A DNA stretch of 64,000 nt from an uncultured Bacilli bacterium (GCA_944350385.1 CALVOV010000004.1:1-64000); one strand, 5' to 3'; positions 51,435-60,431 are shown, counted from the first letter of the stretch. Made by a program: numbers and translations. The notes: generated from the letters alone by a model not told the origin.

Positions 51435-52146
51435 AGCAAGCCTTATTCTCACATACCGCTTCTTCTTGATTTAAACACTCAAGAACACATTTAATTTTAT
51501 TATACATTTCTTTTTCCATTTCTTCCGTTATTTCCATATATGCATCATCTTGTTTATCACTAACTCCTGTTGTCAATTCTTGAGCTTCACCATTAACTAT
51601 AGAAACTATATTAGGAGCATAAATTCTTTTTTTACCAGTTTTAACTTCATTTCCTTCCGAATCAGTCAAAGTATAATCAGCTAAAACATTATCTAATTTT
51701 TCTAACAATTCATAATAGCCATCACTACCAACTTTACTTTCATAGACATCGCCATTATTATCAAGCTCTAAAGTATTACGCATTACTGATATATCTAAAT
51801 AATAAATAGTTTCAATATTTAAATCATCAGCAACTTCAAATAAAGTAGGTAAAATGCTTCTACACCAAGGACAAATATTATATCCAAAATAAATAGCGAA
51901 AGTTTCTTTATTATTTATCTTCTCTATTATCTCTTCAGCAGTAATATAGACCATAGGATTATCTTTTGGAATATCAAGTTCTCTATATTTCTTATTAGAT
52001 TTCTCGTTTATTGAACCATTTGGTTCTTCATATTCCGCTTTAAATTTTCCTGCTTCTGTATAACCATTCATATCTCCTAATAAAAAAGCTACAACCACTA
52101 CAATAATTAATGCAAGTACAATAAAAATAACACCTTTATTTTTCAT
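51433..52146 (-). CDS. Membrane-anchored thioredoxin-fold protein
   Basis: A 237-residue protein with an N-terminal TM helix (about 4-24), an exported linker, and a thioredoxin-like domain. The active site CPWC (YNICPWCRS) lies at about residue 95, preceded by the beta strand TFAIYFG and followed by a helix. A long C-terminal part contains further cysteines (CVLECLNQEEAVCENKAC). It is predicted to act in extracytoplasmic thiol-disulfide exchange. GGAGGAG precedes the ATG, and it follows mnmA by 18 bases in the same operon; the functional link, if any, is unknown. Confidence 0.8.
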   Translation of the reverse strand: MKNKGVIFIVLALIIVVVVAFLLGDMNGYTEAGKFKAEYEEPNGSINEKSNKKYRELDIPKDNPMVYITAEEIIEKINNKETFAIYFGYNICPWCRSILPTLFEVADDLNIETIYYLDISVMRNTLELDNNGDVYESKVGSDGYYELLEKLDNVLADYTLTDSEGNEVKTGKKRIYAPNIVSIVNGEAQELTTGVSDKQDDAYMEITEEMEKEMYNKIKCVLECLNQEEAVCENKAC

Positions 52147-52164
52147 AAGACTCCTCCAAAATAA

Positions 52165-53268
52165 TTATAAGTACCATAACTTTTCATTATGTTTACGTAC
52201 CTCTTTTATTATACTACCACCAATACACTCATTTCCATCATAAAATACACATGCTTGACCAGGAGTAACACTTTTTACACCTTGAGGATACTTAACAAGA
52301 ATTGAAGAACTATCTAACCATTCCAACTCTACAGGAATATCATCTTGACGATATCTAAACTTAGCCATACATTTAACTACCTTTTTATCACCAAGCCAAT
52401 TAACATTATCAACAATGCAAGAATCACTTATCAAATAATCATTATCTTCCCCAATACAAACATACAAAATATTCTCTTGTAAATTCTTACCAACAACAAA
52501 CATTCTTGACTCAGTTCCACCAATATTTAAACCTTTTCTTTGACCAATAGTATAATTCATTAAACCAATATGTTCACCCATAACTTCATTAGTCTCAATA
52601 TTTATTACTTTACCAGGTTTATTAGGTAAATAATTTTTCAAGAAATTACTGAAATTTCTTTCACCTATAAAACAAATACCTGTAGAATCTTTTTTATTAG
52701 CAGTAATCAAATCATGCTCAGCAGCAATACGTCTTACTTCCGGTTTCTCAATCTCTCCTAATGGAAATAAAACATTAGAAAATTGTTCTTTACTAACTTG
52801 TGATAAAAAATATGTTTGATCCTTGTTTATATCTTTAGCTTTATATAATTTTCCCTTATCAATCTTAGCATAATGACCAGTTGCTATATAATCAGCACCC
52901 AACTTATTAGCCTCTTTAGCAAACATATCAAACTTAATATACTTATTACACATAATATCAGGATTAGGAGTTCTACCATTTTTTAATTCTTCTAAAAAAT
53001 AAGTAAAGACATAATCCCAATATTCTTTTACAAAATCTTTTCTGTAAAGTGGAATTCCTAATTTATCACATACTGCTTTTGCATCATTATAATCTTCTTC
53101 TTGTGGACAAATTCCAGATGCAGTAGTAGGTCCATTAAATTCGCCATCTGCTAAAGAATCCCAATTACGCATAAATAAACCAATAACTTCATAACCTTGT
53201 TCTTTTAATAACAACGCTGCAACACTACTATCTACTCCACCACTTATTCCAACTACAACTTTCTTCAT
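52165..53268 (-). CDS. mnmA: tRNA-specific 2-thiouridylase MnmA
   Basis: A 367-residue enzyme that inserts sulfur at C2 of wobble uridine 34 in tRNA-Lys, -Glu and -Gln. The PP-loop [13 protein letters not shown] is at the N-terminus. The first catalytic Cys is in [12 protein letters not shown] (about 106), the second in [13 protein letters not shown] (about 202), and [10 protein letters not shown] follows. Standard length. The start is the ATG six bases after GGAGTG; a GTG at 53277 overlaps that site. Confidence 0.96.
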   Translation of the reverse strand: MKKVVVGISGGVDSSVAALLLKEQGYEVIGLFMRNWDSLADGEFNGPTTASGICPQEEDYNDAKAVCDKLGIPLYRKDFVKEYWDYVFTYFLEELKNGRTPNPDIMCNKYIKFDMFAKEANKLGADYIATGHYAKIDKGKLYKAKDINKDQTYFLSQVSKEQFSNVLFPLGEIEKPEVRRIAAEHDLITANKKDSTGICFIGERNFSNFLKNYLPNKPGKVINIETNEVMGEHIGLMNYTIGQRKGLNIGGTESRMFVVGKNLQENILYVCIGEDNDYLISDSCIVDNVNWLGDKKVVKCMAKFRYRQDDIPVELEWLDSSSILVKYPQGVKSVTPGQACVFYDGNECIGGSIIKEVRKHNEKLWYL

Positions 53269-53287
53269 CTTTAACACTCCATTTAAA

Positions 53288-54037
53288 CTATTTTCTTATT
53301 TTACGTAAACTTTTAAAGTCAGCTTCATCTATCGAACAAAAAAGTAAATCTTTAGGAATTTTCTTTTCCTGATTACTATTATCTATAGCAGCAAAATATT
53401 TATCAAAATTTTGATATAAAATCAAATTTCGACATCTAAAATATTTTGAAATTTCTCTACTTTTTTCATTTATTTGACCAACACTTTTTCTTTCCGATAT
53501 TAATTTACTAGCAATCTCTAAATTATCATTATCATAGATGCTAGTTTGCTTTTCTTTTAATATTAAATAATTGATTGGTCTTTTATTGTAAAGAGAATAA
53601 GTAATACTATCTTTCTGGTTTGAATATTGAACAAAATAACCATTTTTTAATAAATATAACTTACCTATATTGAAAGATGATTCAGTCTTTAATAAATATT
53701 GAACTTTTTTATCATTAAAATCGATAGAAATATTATAAATTTTATCGCTAATAATTAAACCTCTAATTTTATTATCTTTTATAGAATAATTTCCATTGAA
53801 GTATAAACTTTTAATTAAGTAATCTATACATTCAACAAATTCTTCATTAATAAAAATACTATTTACTTTATTTTCATATTTAGAAAAATTAATAAAATCT
53901 TCTAAACTAACGGAAAAATTTTTCTTAACATCTAAACCTATTTCCTTTTTCAATTGATACAAATGAATATTATCTATTTTACTTCTATTAAATTCTATTT
54001 TTTTAATATATTTACTTAATGATATTATTTTATTCAA
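53288..54037 (-). CDS. Hypothetical 249-residue protein
   Basis: I do not recognise the family. It is soluble and rich in Lys, Asn and Ile. The N-terminal part (about 1-90) is helical and the middle (about 95-150) is strand-rich ([19 protein letters not shown]). The C-terminal half includes [12 protein letters not shown]. It starts at TTG, seven bases after GTGGTGAT, and has a good promoter whose -35 overlaps the previous gene's stop. It is first in an operon with mnmA. Confidence 0.65.
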   Translation of the reverse strand: MNKIISLSKYIKKIEFNRSKIDNIHLYQLKKEIGLDVKKNFSVSLEDFINFSKYENKVNSIFINEEFVECIDYLIKSLYFNGNYSIKDNKIRGLIISDKIYNISIDFNDKKVQYLLKTESSFNIGKLYLLKNGYFVQYSNQKDSITYSLYNKRPINYLILKEKQTSIYDNDNLEIASKLISERKSVGQINEKSREISKYFRCRNLILYQNFDKYFAAIDNSNQEKKIPKDLLFCSIDEADFKSLRKIRK

Positions 54038-54056
54038 CTAAATCACCACTTGGCTA

Positions 54057-54085
54057 ATTATATCATAAATCACTCATTTTATCAA
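54057..54085 (-). promoter_or_regulatory. Promoter of the mnmA operon
   Basis: TTGATA (54080-54085), 17-base spacer, TATAAT (54057-54062) with extended TGA. The -35 overlaps the TGA stop of the zinc-ribbon membrane protein gene. Confidence 0.75.
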
Positions 54086-54705
54086 TTATCTTTATCTTCA
54101 AAAAAATAAGTTGCTTTATCGTTAAAATTATATACTAATAACTCATTGTCTCTAGTTACAATAAGTATTTTATAATATGCATATTTTATATTAGTCTTAG
54201 AAGTATACAATTTAGCATAATAAATATCATCTTCAGAAATATCTGCAACATTAAACATCTGCATTATAATATCTAAATTTAAGTTTAGTTCATTTAAAGC
54301 TCCTTCTCCTATCAACACTTCAACTTCTCCTTGAATCTTATCATTAATATTACTAGAATAATCTTGATACCATTCATATGAACCATTATTTTTAATATTT
54401 AATAAATTATTATTATAGGCATCTCCCCATTTACCAATAATACTTTGATAATATCCTGTATCTATAACATTATTGTTCTTTTTTATTGTTGTTAAACTAA
54501 AATACATAAGTATTCCAATAATCAAAAAAGCTACTAAACCTAAAGAGATAATTACAACTAAAAATTTATCATTTTTTACAGAAGAAGAATTACGTAAAGG
54601 TGCAGTATTTTCAATATTATTAATATTATTATTTAAAGGATTTCCACACTGCATACAAAAAAAACTATCATTACTATTTTCCACTCCACAACGATCACAT
54701 TTCAT
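54082..54705 (-). CDS. Zinc-ribbon membrane protein
   Basis: A 207-residue protein with an N-terminal zinc ribbon (CDRCGVENSNDSFFCMQCG, residues 3-21), a polar linker, one TM helix (about 55-76) and a predicted extracytoplasmic domain. The order is that of many Firmicute zinc-ribbon single-pass proteins of unknown function. The start is the ATG eight bases after GGGG; the in-frame ATG at 54714 overlaps that site. TATAAT lies at about 54737-54742. Confidence 0.75.
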   Translation of the reverse strand: MKCDRCGVENSNDSFFCMQCGNPLNNNINNIENTAPLRNSSSVKNDKFLVVIISLGLVAFLIIGILMYFSLTTIKKNNNVIDTGYYQSIIGKWGDAYNNNLLNIKNNGSYEWYQDYSSNINDKIQGEVEVLIGEGALNELNLNLDIIMQMFNVADISEDDIYYAKLYTSKTNIKYAYYKILIVTRDNELLVYNFNDKATYFFEDKDN

Positions 54706-54780
54706 TTTAAGCATCCCCAAAATTTTATTTATTGTCTTATATTATACAATGTAATTTTATCAAATAATTATAAAAGAGTA

Positions 54781-54815
54781 AAATAAAAAAACTTATTTAC
54801 TAAAGAAATAAGTTT
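54781..54815 (-). terminator. Terminator of uppP
   Basis: Ten-base stem AAACTTATTT / AAATAAGTTT and TTTTATTTT tail on the minus strand. Confidence 0.88.
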
Positions 54816-54817
54816 CA

Positions 54818-55645
54818 CTATTTGATAAATATAAAATATCCTAAAATTAATATTCCTAAAACTATACGATACCATCCAAACACCTTAAAATCATGTTTTC
54901 TAATATAATTCATTAAGAATTTAATAATAAGTATACTAACAACAAAAGCAACTAAACAACCTACTCCAAGGATTATTAACTCATTACTACTGAAGACAAA
55001 TCCAACTTTAGCTATATACTTAACTAATTTCAATAGAGAAGCTCCTACCATAACAGGAATAGCCAAATAAAAAGTAAACTGTGCTGCTACACTTCTTTGT
55101 AATCCAATCAATAATCCACCAATTATTGTTGAACCACTTCTAGAAGTACCTGGAATTAAAGATAGCAATTGAAACATTCCTACTTTAAAAGCTTGACCAT
55201 AAGAAACATTTTCTATTTTATCAGTATCTTGACTTCCAATATGTTTATTTTCAATAACAATAAATATAATACCATAAATAATTAAAGCAAGTGTTACAAC
55301 TAAACTATTATATAAATACTCATTTAATAAATCATCAAATAAAATACCTATTACTGCAGCTGGCAAGCAAGCTACAATTATCTTTCCCCATAAATTTATA
55401 GTGCTTTTAGTTTGGTCTTTATTCTTGCCAAATCCCCAAGGAAATAATTCTTTAAAATAAATGCATACAACAGCCATTATAGCACCTAACTGAATCACAA
55501 CCTCAAATAATTCATAAAATTCACTACTAACGTTTAACTTAATAAACTCATCTAATAAAATCATGTGTCCAGTAGAAGAAATAGGTAACCACTCAGTTAT
55601 ACCTTCAACTATACCAAACAAAATCGCTTTTAAAATTTCTAACAT
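54818..55645 (-). CDS. uppP: Undecaprenyl-diphosphatase UppP
   Basis: A 275-residue polytopic enzyme that dephosphorylates undecaprenyl pyrophosphate so the lipid carrier can be reused for peptidoglycan and polysaccharide synthesis. EGITEWLPISSTGHM (residues 13-27) and PGTSRSGSTI (about 160) are the two catalytic blocks. The start is the ATG preceded by GGAGGAAGG; the frame is open 23 codons upstream but without a ribosome site. Also called BacA because overproduction gives bacitracin resistance. Confidence 0.95.
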   Translation of the reverse strand: MLEILKAILFGIVEGITEWLPISSTGHMILLDEFIKLNVSSEFYELFEVVIQLGAIMAVVCIYFKELFPWGFGKNKDQTKSTINLWGKIIVACLPAAVIGILFDDLLNEYLYNSLVVTLALIIYGIIFIVIENKHIGSQDTDKIENVSYGQAFKVGMFQLLSLIPGTSRSGSTIIGGLLIGLQRSVAAQFTFYLAIPVMVGASLLKLVKYIAKVGFVFSSNELIILGVGCLVAFVVSILIIKFLMNYIRKHDFKVFGWYRIVLGILILGYFIFIK

Positions 55646-55664
55646 AATCCTTCCTCCACTGAAG

Positions 55665-55673
55665 ATTATACCA
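55665..55673 (-). promoter_or_regulatory. Extended -10 promoter of uppP
   Basis: TGGTATAAT, about 20 bases before the ATG, with no -35 match. Confidence 0.6.
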
Positions 55674-55718
55674 TAAAACCATGTTTTTTTTATAATTAAT
55701 GCTACTTTTACCAATATA

Positions 55719-55744
55719 AAATTTACATTTGTAATGTCAAATTT
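55719..55744. promoter_or_regulatory. Inverted repeat with second possible uppP promoter
   Basis: AAATTTACATT and AATGTCAAATTT form an imperfect inverted repeat. On the minus strand it contains TTGACA followed after 16 bases by TATATT. It could be an upstream promoter with an overlapping operator. Confidence 0.4.
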
Positions 55745-55766
55745 CCACTATTATTCTATTTCAATA

Positions 55767-55792
55767 TAAAAAAAATATGCCTATAGCATATT
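55767..55792 (-). terminator. Terminator of the nitroreductase operon
   Basis: Stem AATATGC / GCATATT with a five-base loop and six T on the minus strand. Confidence 0.85.
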
Positions 55793-56459
55793 ATTTCCAT
55801 TTAAAATTGTGTTTACCTGCACCTAATTCAAAATGAAATTTTACAATTCCTAAATCAATCTTTGTATAAGGACCAAGTTTTCTTTTTATAGAAACAGTTT
55901 GATCATTATTTAAAGTAAATACAAATTTTTGCTGATTTAAAGCTGTTGGAGCTAATAAAGCATATTCAATCCCCTTCTTATACCAGTCAGGTACATTTTT
56001 ACTTTTTGAAACATCATCAAATGATTTACTCTTTCTTTCATGACCAGGGTAACGTCCATATCCAATAGCAATTATACAAACTAATTTCTGTTTTTCTTTA
56101 ATGTTAACTAAAAGAGAATTTTTATTATAAGTAGCAGCTACCCAACAAGTATTTAATCCTAATTCTTGAGCCTTTAGAACCAACTTTTCACCATAATAGC
56201 CACATTTTTCTTCTAAATCAGCGCATTTATCACCTATAAGAGCAATATAATTATTACAATTTTTTATCTTACCATAATTTAAAATAAAATTACTAAATGC
56301 TTCAGGGTTATCTAAAACCAATTGAATATTTAAAGAAGCCTCTTCATTATATTCATTAATTAATCTTCTTAATACATCAACCTTTAAAGGTTCGATTTTT
56401 TTATCCAAATAATTTCTAACAGAATGTCTAGATCTAACGCATTCATCAATTTGCATCAT
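55791..56459 (-). CDS. Nitroreductase-family protein
   Basis: A 222-residue FMN-dependent nitroreductase-like protein. RSRHSVRNYLDKKI at the N-terminus supplies the FMN-phosphate contacts, and GLNTCWVAATYN (about 118), IAIGYGRYP (about 138) and EYALLAPTALNQQ (about 172) follow the TM1586-type layout, in which two half-domains form the flavin site. It probably reduces quinones or nitro compounds with NAD(P)H; the substrate is unknown. It overlaps the membrane protein gene upstream by 14 bases. Confidence 0.82.
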   Translation of the reverse strand: MMQIDECVRSRHSVRNYLDKKIEPLKVDVLRRLINEYNEEASLNIQLVLDNPEAFSNFILNYGKIKNCNNYIALIGDKCADLEEKCGYYGEKLVLKAQELGLNTCWVAATYNKNSLLVNIKEKQKLVCIIAIGYGRYPGHERKSKSFDDVSKSKNVPDWYKKGIEYALLAPTALNQQKFVFTLNNDQTVSIKRKLGPYTKIDLGIVKFHFELGAGKHNFKWK

Positions 56460-57078
56460 AAAATACCCTCCTATTTATTATTATCTGCAATTTTCTAATT
56501 ATAAATCCAATAAAATATGTTAATGAAAGCAAAATTATAATCCAACCAACAGATTGCCATACTGGTTGCTCATATACTAATAAAAATGGATATGGCCCTT
56601 CAACATAACGTAAAATATTCAAAAACATAATAACAATACCATAAATAACAGTTAAAAGTATTCCATAGAAATTTTCTTTAGCTGTTGTTATCTTTATTTC
56701 ATCAAAACATAAAAAAGTCAATACACTTAATATTGGACATAAGAAATGTTGAAATAATAAAGATTTATAAAATAGCATAAATCCATAATTAAATCCATTC
56801 ATAGGGCAAAGGATAAATACTACCACTAAAAAAGTTAATGTTAAACAAATTGTACTACTATATTTCAATATCTCTAGCCACCTAGGAACTTTCTTTCCTA
56901 ATACTAAATAAACTAAGAATATAGCACAAACAATAAGTAATAATAAATTAGATAAATCCGTATAATATTCATAAGTAATAAATATGTTTTTTACTTGATA
57001 AGTAATAAAAAAACCAAATAGTTCAAAAAGAACAATCATAAGATTTAATAATATAGATATCTTTCTGCGTAATGTCAT
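56446..57078 (-). CDS. Pr6Pr-like membrane protein
   Basis: A 210-residue polytopic protein with about six TM helices. EYYTDLSNLLLLIV (about 36-49), the FILCP after TM3 and QHFLCPILSVLTFL (about 130) match the pattern of Pr6Pr family membrane proteins, whose function is unknown. It is upstream of, and overlaps, the nitroreductase gene; the promoter is at 57100-57108. Confidence 0.6.
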   Translation of the reverse strand: MTLRRKISILLNLMIVLFELFGFFITYQVKNIFITYEYYTDLSNLLLLIVCAIFLVYLVLGKKVPRWLEILKYSSTICLTLTFLVVVFILCPMNGFNYGFMLFYKSLLFQHFLCPILSVLTFLCFDEIKITTAKENFYGILLTVIYGIVIMFLNILRYVEGPYPFLLVYEQPVWQSVGWIIILLSLTYFIGFIIRKLQIIINRRVFYDAN

Positions 57079-57099
57079 AAATACTCACCCTACACTCAC

Positions 57100-57108
57100 A
57101 TTATATCA
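57100..57108 (-). promoter_or_regulatory. Extended -10 promoter of the Pr6Pr-nitroreductase operon
   Basis: TGATATAAT, about 22 bases before the ATG. Confidence 0.6.
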
Positions 57109-57126
57109 TAACAAAAAAAGAAAAAA

Positions 57127-58854
57127 CTACATTTTTTCTTCTTCTAAAAGACGATAATTAATTTTACCAATCATTGTTTTAGGTAAAGATTCTTTAAAAA
57201 CAAATTCTTTCGGTATCATATAATTAGCTAAATTTTTTTGGCAATATTCCTTAATTTCCTTTTTTACTTTATTCGTTAATTCAACATTACTCTTTAATAC
57301 TATAAAAGCTTTAGGAACTTGGACTTTATATGGATGAGGTATACCAATTACTCCACAAGTACTAACATAAGGATGTTTCAAAAGAACATCTTCAATATGT
57401 GAAGGATAAACATTATATCCAGAAACAATAAGCATTCTTTTTAATCTTTGAACAAAGAACAAGCAACCATCTTCGTCTAAGTAACCTAAATCGCCTGTAT
57501 GAACCCAAATTCTTCCTTTCTCATCTTTCTCTAAAATTTCATTTGTTTCTTTTTCATTGTCTAAATATCCCATCATAACAGTAGGTCCAGAAATTAAAAT
57601 TTCTCCTACTTCTCCAGTACAAACTTCTTCTCGAGTATCCTTATCAACAATTTTAATTATATTGCCAGGGAAAGGGATACCAACACTACCAAGCTTATCT
57701 GCTTGTAATACAGAAGCAGTAACTGGACCAGCAGACTCTGTCATACCATATCCCTGAATTATATGAGTACGGCAATGATGCGCTGCTAAAAAAGCATTAA
57801 TAATTTTATTTTTCTCAGGAGGTAAACTATCACCTCCACTTATTATATATTTTACAAAAGATAAATTAACTTTATCCATATTTTTATTATTTAAAAGAGC
57901 CTCAAATAAAGTTGGTACTCCAGTTATGACTGTTGGTTTATATTCCGTTAGTAATTTATCAAATTTTTTTGCATCAAATTGTGGAATTAAAATAGAAGTT
58001 GCTCCTAAAACTAGAGGAGCATGTACTCCAACAACTAATCCAAAACAATGAAAAATTGGCAAAATTGCTAAAAGTTTATCTCCTACTCCTAAATTAGGAA
58101 AAATTACCCTAGCTTGACAAGTGACAGTATTAATATTTCCATTTGTTAGAACTATATTTTTAGGAGTTCCTGTAGTACCACCACTATGTAGTATAACTGC
58201 AGGTTGATCCTTAGTTGTTTTTACCAAGACTCTTCCTGTATATTTTTTACCTTTCTCCATAAAATCTTTCCAATAAAGATTCATTTCGTTCCTTACTGGA
58301 GTCTTTACTTTTCTACCTTGAGTTAAGAAATAACCAATACTTAATAAAGTTGGCATAGAGTCAGCAGGAGATACAATTATTAATTTATAAACTTTAGTAT
58401 CATCAATAATTTCTTGTATCTTTTCATAACTCATATTTATTGCTATTAAACAAACACTATTAGTACTTAAAAGCGATCTTTTAATCTCCTCACTAGCTGA
58501 CAATGGATGAATAATATTAGAAATAGCTCCAATCTTATTAACTGCATAAAAAGATATAACAGCCTCTGGTGTATTAGCCATGCATATAGTAACTACATCT
58601 CCTTCACGAACACCTTGACTTTTTAAGGCTCTTGCACATGTATCTATTTCAGTTAAAAGCTTATCATAATTGAATACCTTATTAAAATAATTTAAAGCAA
58701 TAGCTGAAAGATGTTCAGTAGAAGTTTCCTTTAATCTTTCATATACAGAAATATTAGGAACTTCAATATTACGATCTTCCTTTTTATAAAATTTCAACCA
58801 AGGATATTCTTTATCCTTTTTTATTTTATTAATAACTTTATCAACTAATTTCAT
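57127..58854 (-). CDS. AMP-forming acyl-CoA synthetase (copy 2)
   Basis: A 575-residue ANL enzyme, closely related to the product of 13115-14869. P-loop HSGGTTGTPKN lies at about 216, GYGMTES at about 368, VHTGDLG at about 452, and the catalytic Lys in KTMIGKINYR at the C-terminus. It is expected to activate a fatty or other carboxylic acid to its CoA thioester. The start is the ATG after GGAGGTT; an upstream TTG is part of the leader. Its transcript begins beside a palindrome (58868-58887) that faces a divergent TetR gene, so repression relieved by an acyl-CoA or fatty acid is likely. Confidence 0.9.
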   Translation of the reverse strand: MKLVDKVINKIKKDKEYPWLKFYKKEDRNIEVPNISVYERLKETSTEHLSAIALNYFNKVFNYDKLLTEIDTCARALKSQGVREGDVVTICMANTPEAVISFYAVNKIGAISNIIHPLSASEEIKRSLLSTNSVCLIAINMSYEKIQEIIDDTKVYKLIIVSPADSMPTLLSIGYFLTQGRKVKTPVRNEMNLYWKDFMEKGKKYTGRVLVKTTKDQPAVILHSGGTTGTPKNIVLTNGNINTVTCQARVIFPNLGVGDKLLAILPIFHCFGLVVGVHAPLVLGATSILIPQFDAKKFDKLLTEYKPTVITGVPTLFEALLNNKNMDKVNLSFVKYIISGGDSLPPEKNKIINAFLAAHHCRTHIIQGYGMTESAGPVTASVLQADKLGSVGIPFPGNIIKIVDKDTREEVCTGEVGEILISGPTVMMGYLDNEKETNEILEKDEKGRIWVHTGDLGYLDEDGCLFFVQRLKRMLIVSGYNVYPSHIEDVLLKHPYVSTCGVIGIPHPYKVQVPKAFIVLKSNVELTNKVKKEIKEYCQKNLANYMIPKEFVFKESLPKTMIGKINYRLLEEEKM

Positions 58855-58867
58855 AATAACCTCCAAG

Positions 58868-58887
58868 TATTCAACACTTGTTGAATA
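58868..58887. promoter_or_regulatory. Palindromic operator between acyl-CoA synthetase and tetR
   Basis: TATTCAACA and TGTTGAATA around a CT centre: a perfect 9-bp inverted repeat, extended imperfectly by AAG / ACTT. It covers the region just after the expected transcription start of the synthetase gene. Size and symmetry fit a TetR dimer site. Confidence 0.75.
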
Positions 58888-58899
58888 ACTTACACAATT

Positions 58900-58905
58900 A
58901 TTATA
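58900..58905 (-). promoter_or_regulatory. -10 element of the acyl-CoA synthetase promoter
   Basis: TATAAT on the minus strand, a few bases upstream of the palindrome, which would thus block initiation or clearance when bound. No strong -35 is visible. Confidence 0.5.
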
Positions 58906-58999
58906 TAATTAGATTAAATTAAGTATCAATCCACAATTAAAAATAACTTTGTTACTTATTAAACAAAAAAATTGAATGTGTTGTAAAAGAGGTGAAAGT

Positions 59000-59575
59000 G
59001 TGGATAGAAGAACAAAATACACTAAACAAATAATCAAAGATACTTTTATTGAATTATTGAATAAAAAAGAAATTAATAAAATTACAGTTAGCGAAATATG
59101 TAAAATAGCTGATATTAATAGAGCAACTTTTTATAGATACTATTTAGATATCTATGATTTATTAGATAAACTAGAAGAAGAGTTTATATTAGAATTGAAA
59201 AATGACTATAAAGAATTCAACTATCAAAACAATCAACTATATGATTATGTTATAGCTCTACTAAATTCATGTTTGAAAAATAAATCTTTTGTAAAAGTAT
59301 TATTTAGCACCAAAAACAATGTTCTTTTTTTAAACGAAGTTTTAGAAGATGCTTATGAAAGATGTAAAATACGTTGGGAACATGATATTCCAAATTTAGA
59401 CTCTGAAAAAGAAGAATATACTACCGTCTTTTTATTTAATGGCACAATTGGCATTGTAAATTATTGGATTCAAAATGATTTTGATAAAGATGTTGATGAA
59501 ATAGCAAACATGGTAAAAGAATTAAGTTACTATGGAACATATAAATTTATCTATAACAAAGAAAGAGCCAACTAG
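59000..59575 (+). CDS. TetR-family transcriptional regulator
   Basis: A 191-residue TetR protein. The N-terminal helix-turn-helix is clear: TKQIIKDTFIELLNKK, ITVSEICKIADINRATFYRYY and then DIYDLLDKLEEEF. The ligand domain is helical and ends GTYKFIYNKERAN. The start is the GTG seven bases after AGAGG; an ATG at 58976 lies upstream of that site. It is divergent from the acyl-CoA synthetase and probably represses it, and perhaps itself, through the palindrome at 58868-58887. The C-terminal form (TetR_C_7/DhaS-like) is common in regulators without a known ligand. Confidence 0.9.
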   Translation: MDRRTKYTKQIIKDTFIELLNKKEINKITVSEICKIADINRATFYRYYLDIYDLLDKLEEEFILELKNDYKEFNYQNNQLYDYVIALLNSCLKNKSFVKVLFSTKNNVLFLNEVLEDAYERCKIRWEHDIPNLDSEKEEYTTVFLFNGTIGIVNYWIQNDFDKDVDEIANMVKELSYYGTYKFIYNKERAN

Positions 59576-59590
59576 AGGCTCTTTTACATT
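59563..59590 (+). terminator. Terminator of tetR
   Basis: Stem AAGAGCC / GGCTCTT followed by TTACATTT. The stop codon TAG is in the loop. Confidence 0.8.
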
Positions 59591-59631
59591 TAAATAAAAA
59601 AACTAACTAAAAAGTTAATATTTATCAAATA

Positions 59632-59716
59632 TGGTGCGGGTAACAGGAGTTGAACCTGCAAGCCTTGCGGCACTAGATCCTAAGTCTAGCGCGTCTGCCA
59701 ATTCCGCCATACCCGC
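59632..59716 (-). tRNA. tRNA-Leu (anticodon TAG)
   Basis: An 85-base class II tRNA with acceptor GCGGGTA / TACCCGC, anticodon stem CTAGA / TCTAG with loop CTTAGGA (anticodon TAG), a long variable arm, T loop TTCAACT and encoded CCA. It reads CUN leucine codons. It follows tRNA-Ile2/Met by seven bases in one transcript. Confidence 0.93.
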
Positions 59717-59723
59717 AAAAAAA

Positions 59724-59800
59724 TGGTGGACCCTATAGGACTCGAACCTATGACCGCACGGTTATGAGCCGCGTGCTCTAACCAACTGAGCTAAGGGTCC
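59724..59800 (-). tRNA. tRNA with CAT anticodon, probably tRNA-Ile2 (lysidine)
   Basis: A 77-base tRNA with acceptor GGACCCT / AGGGTCC, D arm with GTTGGTTAGAGC, anticodon loop CTCATAA (CAT), T loop TTCGAGT and encoded CCA. The body resembles tRNA-Ile2, whose C34 is converted to lysidine by TilS to read AUA, rather than elongator Met tRNAs. AUA is abundant in these genes, so this species must be important. A methionine elongator cannot be excluded. Confidence 0.85.
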
Positions 59801-59832
59801 AAATAACAATGTTTCAAACACATTGCTCTTTA

Positions 59833-59862
59833 ATAATATCACAGAGAAACTAGAAAAGTAAA
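59833..59862 (-). promoter_or_regulatory. Promoter of the tRNA pair
   Basis: TTTACT (59857-59862), 18-base spacer, TATTAT (59833-59838) with extended TGA. A stem CAATGT / ACATTG lies in the short leader. Confidence 0.6.
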
Positions 59863-59872
59863 GAGAATTATT

Positions 59873-59900
59873 AAAAAAAATAGAGTTTTTTCTCTATTTT
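59873..59900 (-). terminator. Terminator of the 143-residue hypothetical gene
   Basis: Stem AAAATAGAG / CTCTATTTT with an A loop and TTTT tail on the minus strand. The stop codon lies in the stem. Confidence 0.8.
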
Positions 59901-60325
59901 CCTAATCTATTTAATAAATTGATTTTAAACATATCTCTTTCAGGATTAGTTTTAGAAATCATAACACCTTTATATGTAGATAACTCAGCTCTATGTCCTT
60001 CATCTAAGATACCTTCTGGAGTTATATTAGTTAATAAAATTATTTTCTTTTCAAGATAAGCAGTATAATGCAAAATAATCTCACCATGTACTTTGGCAAA
60101 TAATTCGTCAGTTGGTAGTTTTAATTCATAACTAACAGTTTTATCTTTTTCACTTCTATTAACTTCTTTTCCTAAAAAATTGCCTTTTCTTAATTCAGGA
60201 TAGTAACTAAATGTTAATTTTTTATAAGCTAACATGTTATATTTTCTAACTGATCTTTCTTTTTTTCTAAAATCATTTTCATCTAAATATTCAAATATAT
60301 AAGAATTCATAATACTATTTGTCAT
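59894..60325 (-). CDS. Hypothetical 143-residue protein behind a strong regulated promoter
   Basis: I do not recognise this protein. It is soluble and rich in Lys, Tyr and Glu, beginning MTNSIMNSYIFEYLDEND. A beta-rich middle (KTVSYELKLP, GEIILHYTAYLEKKIILLTN) suggests a small sandwich or barrel, and it ends FKINLLNRLGK. The ATG is placed nine bases after AAGGGG; the TTG at 60334 is too close to that site. The promoter (60403-60431) is close to perfect consensus and is overlapped by a palindrome, so the gene is likely strongly expressed under some condition. The leader is about 70 bases. Confidence 0.65.
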   Translation of the reverse strand: MTNSIMNSYIFEYLDENDFRKKERSVRKYNMLAYKKLTFSYYPELRKGNFLGKEVNRSEKDKTVSYELKLPTDELFAKVHGEIILHYTAYLEKKIILLTNITPEGILDEGHRAELSTYKGVMISKTNPERDMFKINLLNRLGK

Positions 60326-60402
60326 TATATTCAACCCCTTCGAAATATATAAATCTCACTTTCTTCTTAAAGGATCCCCCATTGTACCTTCAAAGTACCC
60401 AT

Positions 60403-60431
60403 ATTATATCATAAAAATGTTGATATGTCAA
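60403..60431 (-). promoter_or_regulatory. Consensus sigma-A promoter
   Basis: TTGACA (60426-60431), 17-base spacer, TATAAT (60403-60408) with extended TGA. Both hexamers match consensus exactly. Confidence 0.88.
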
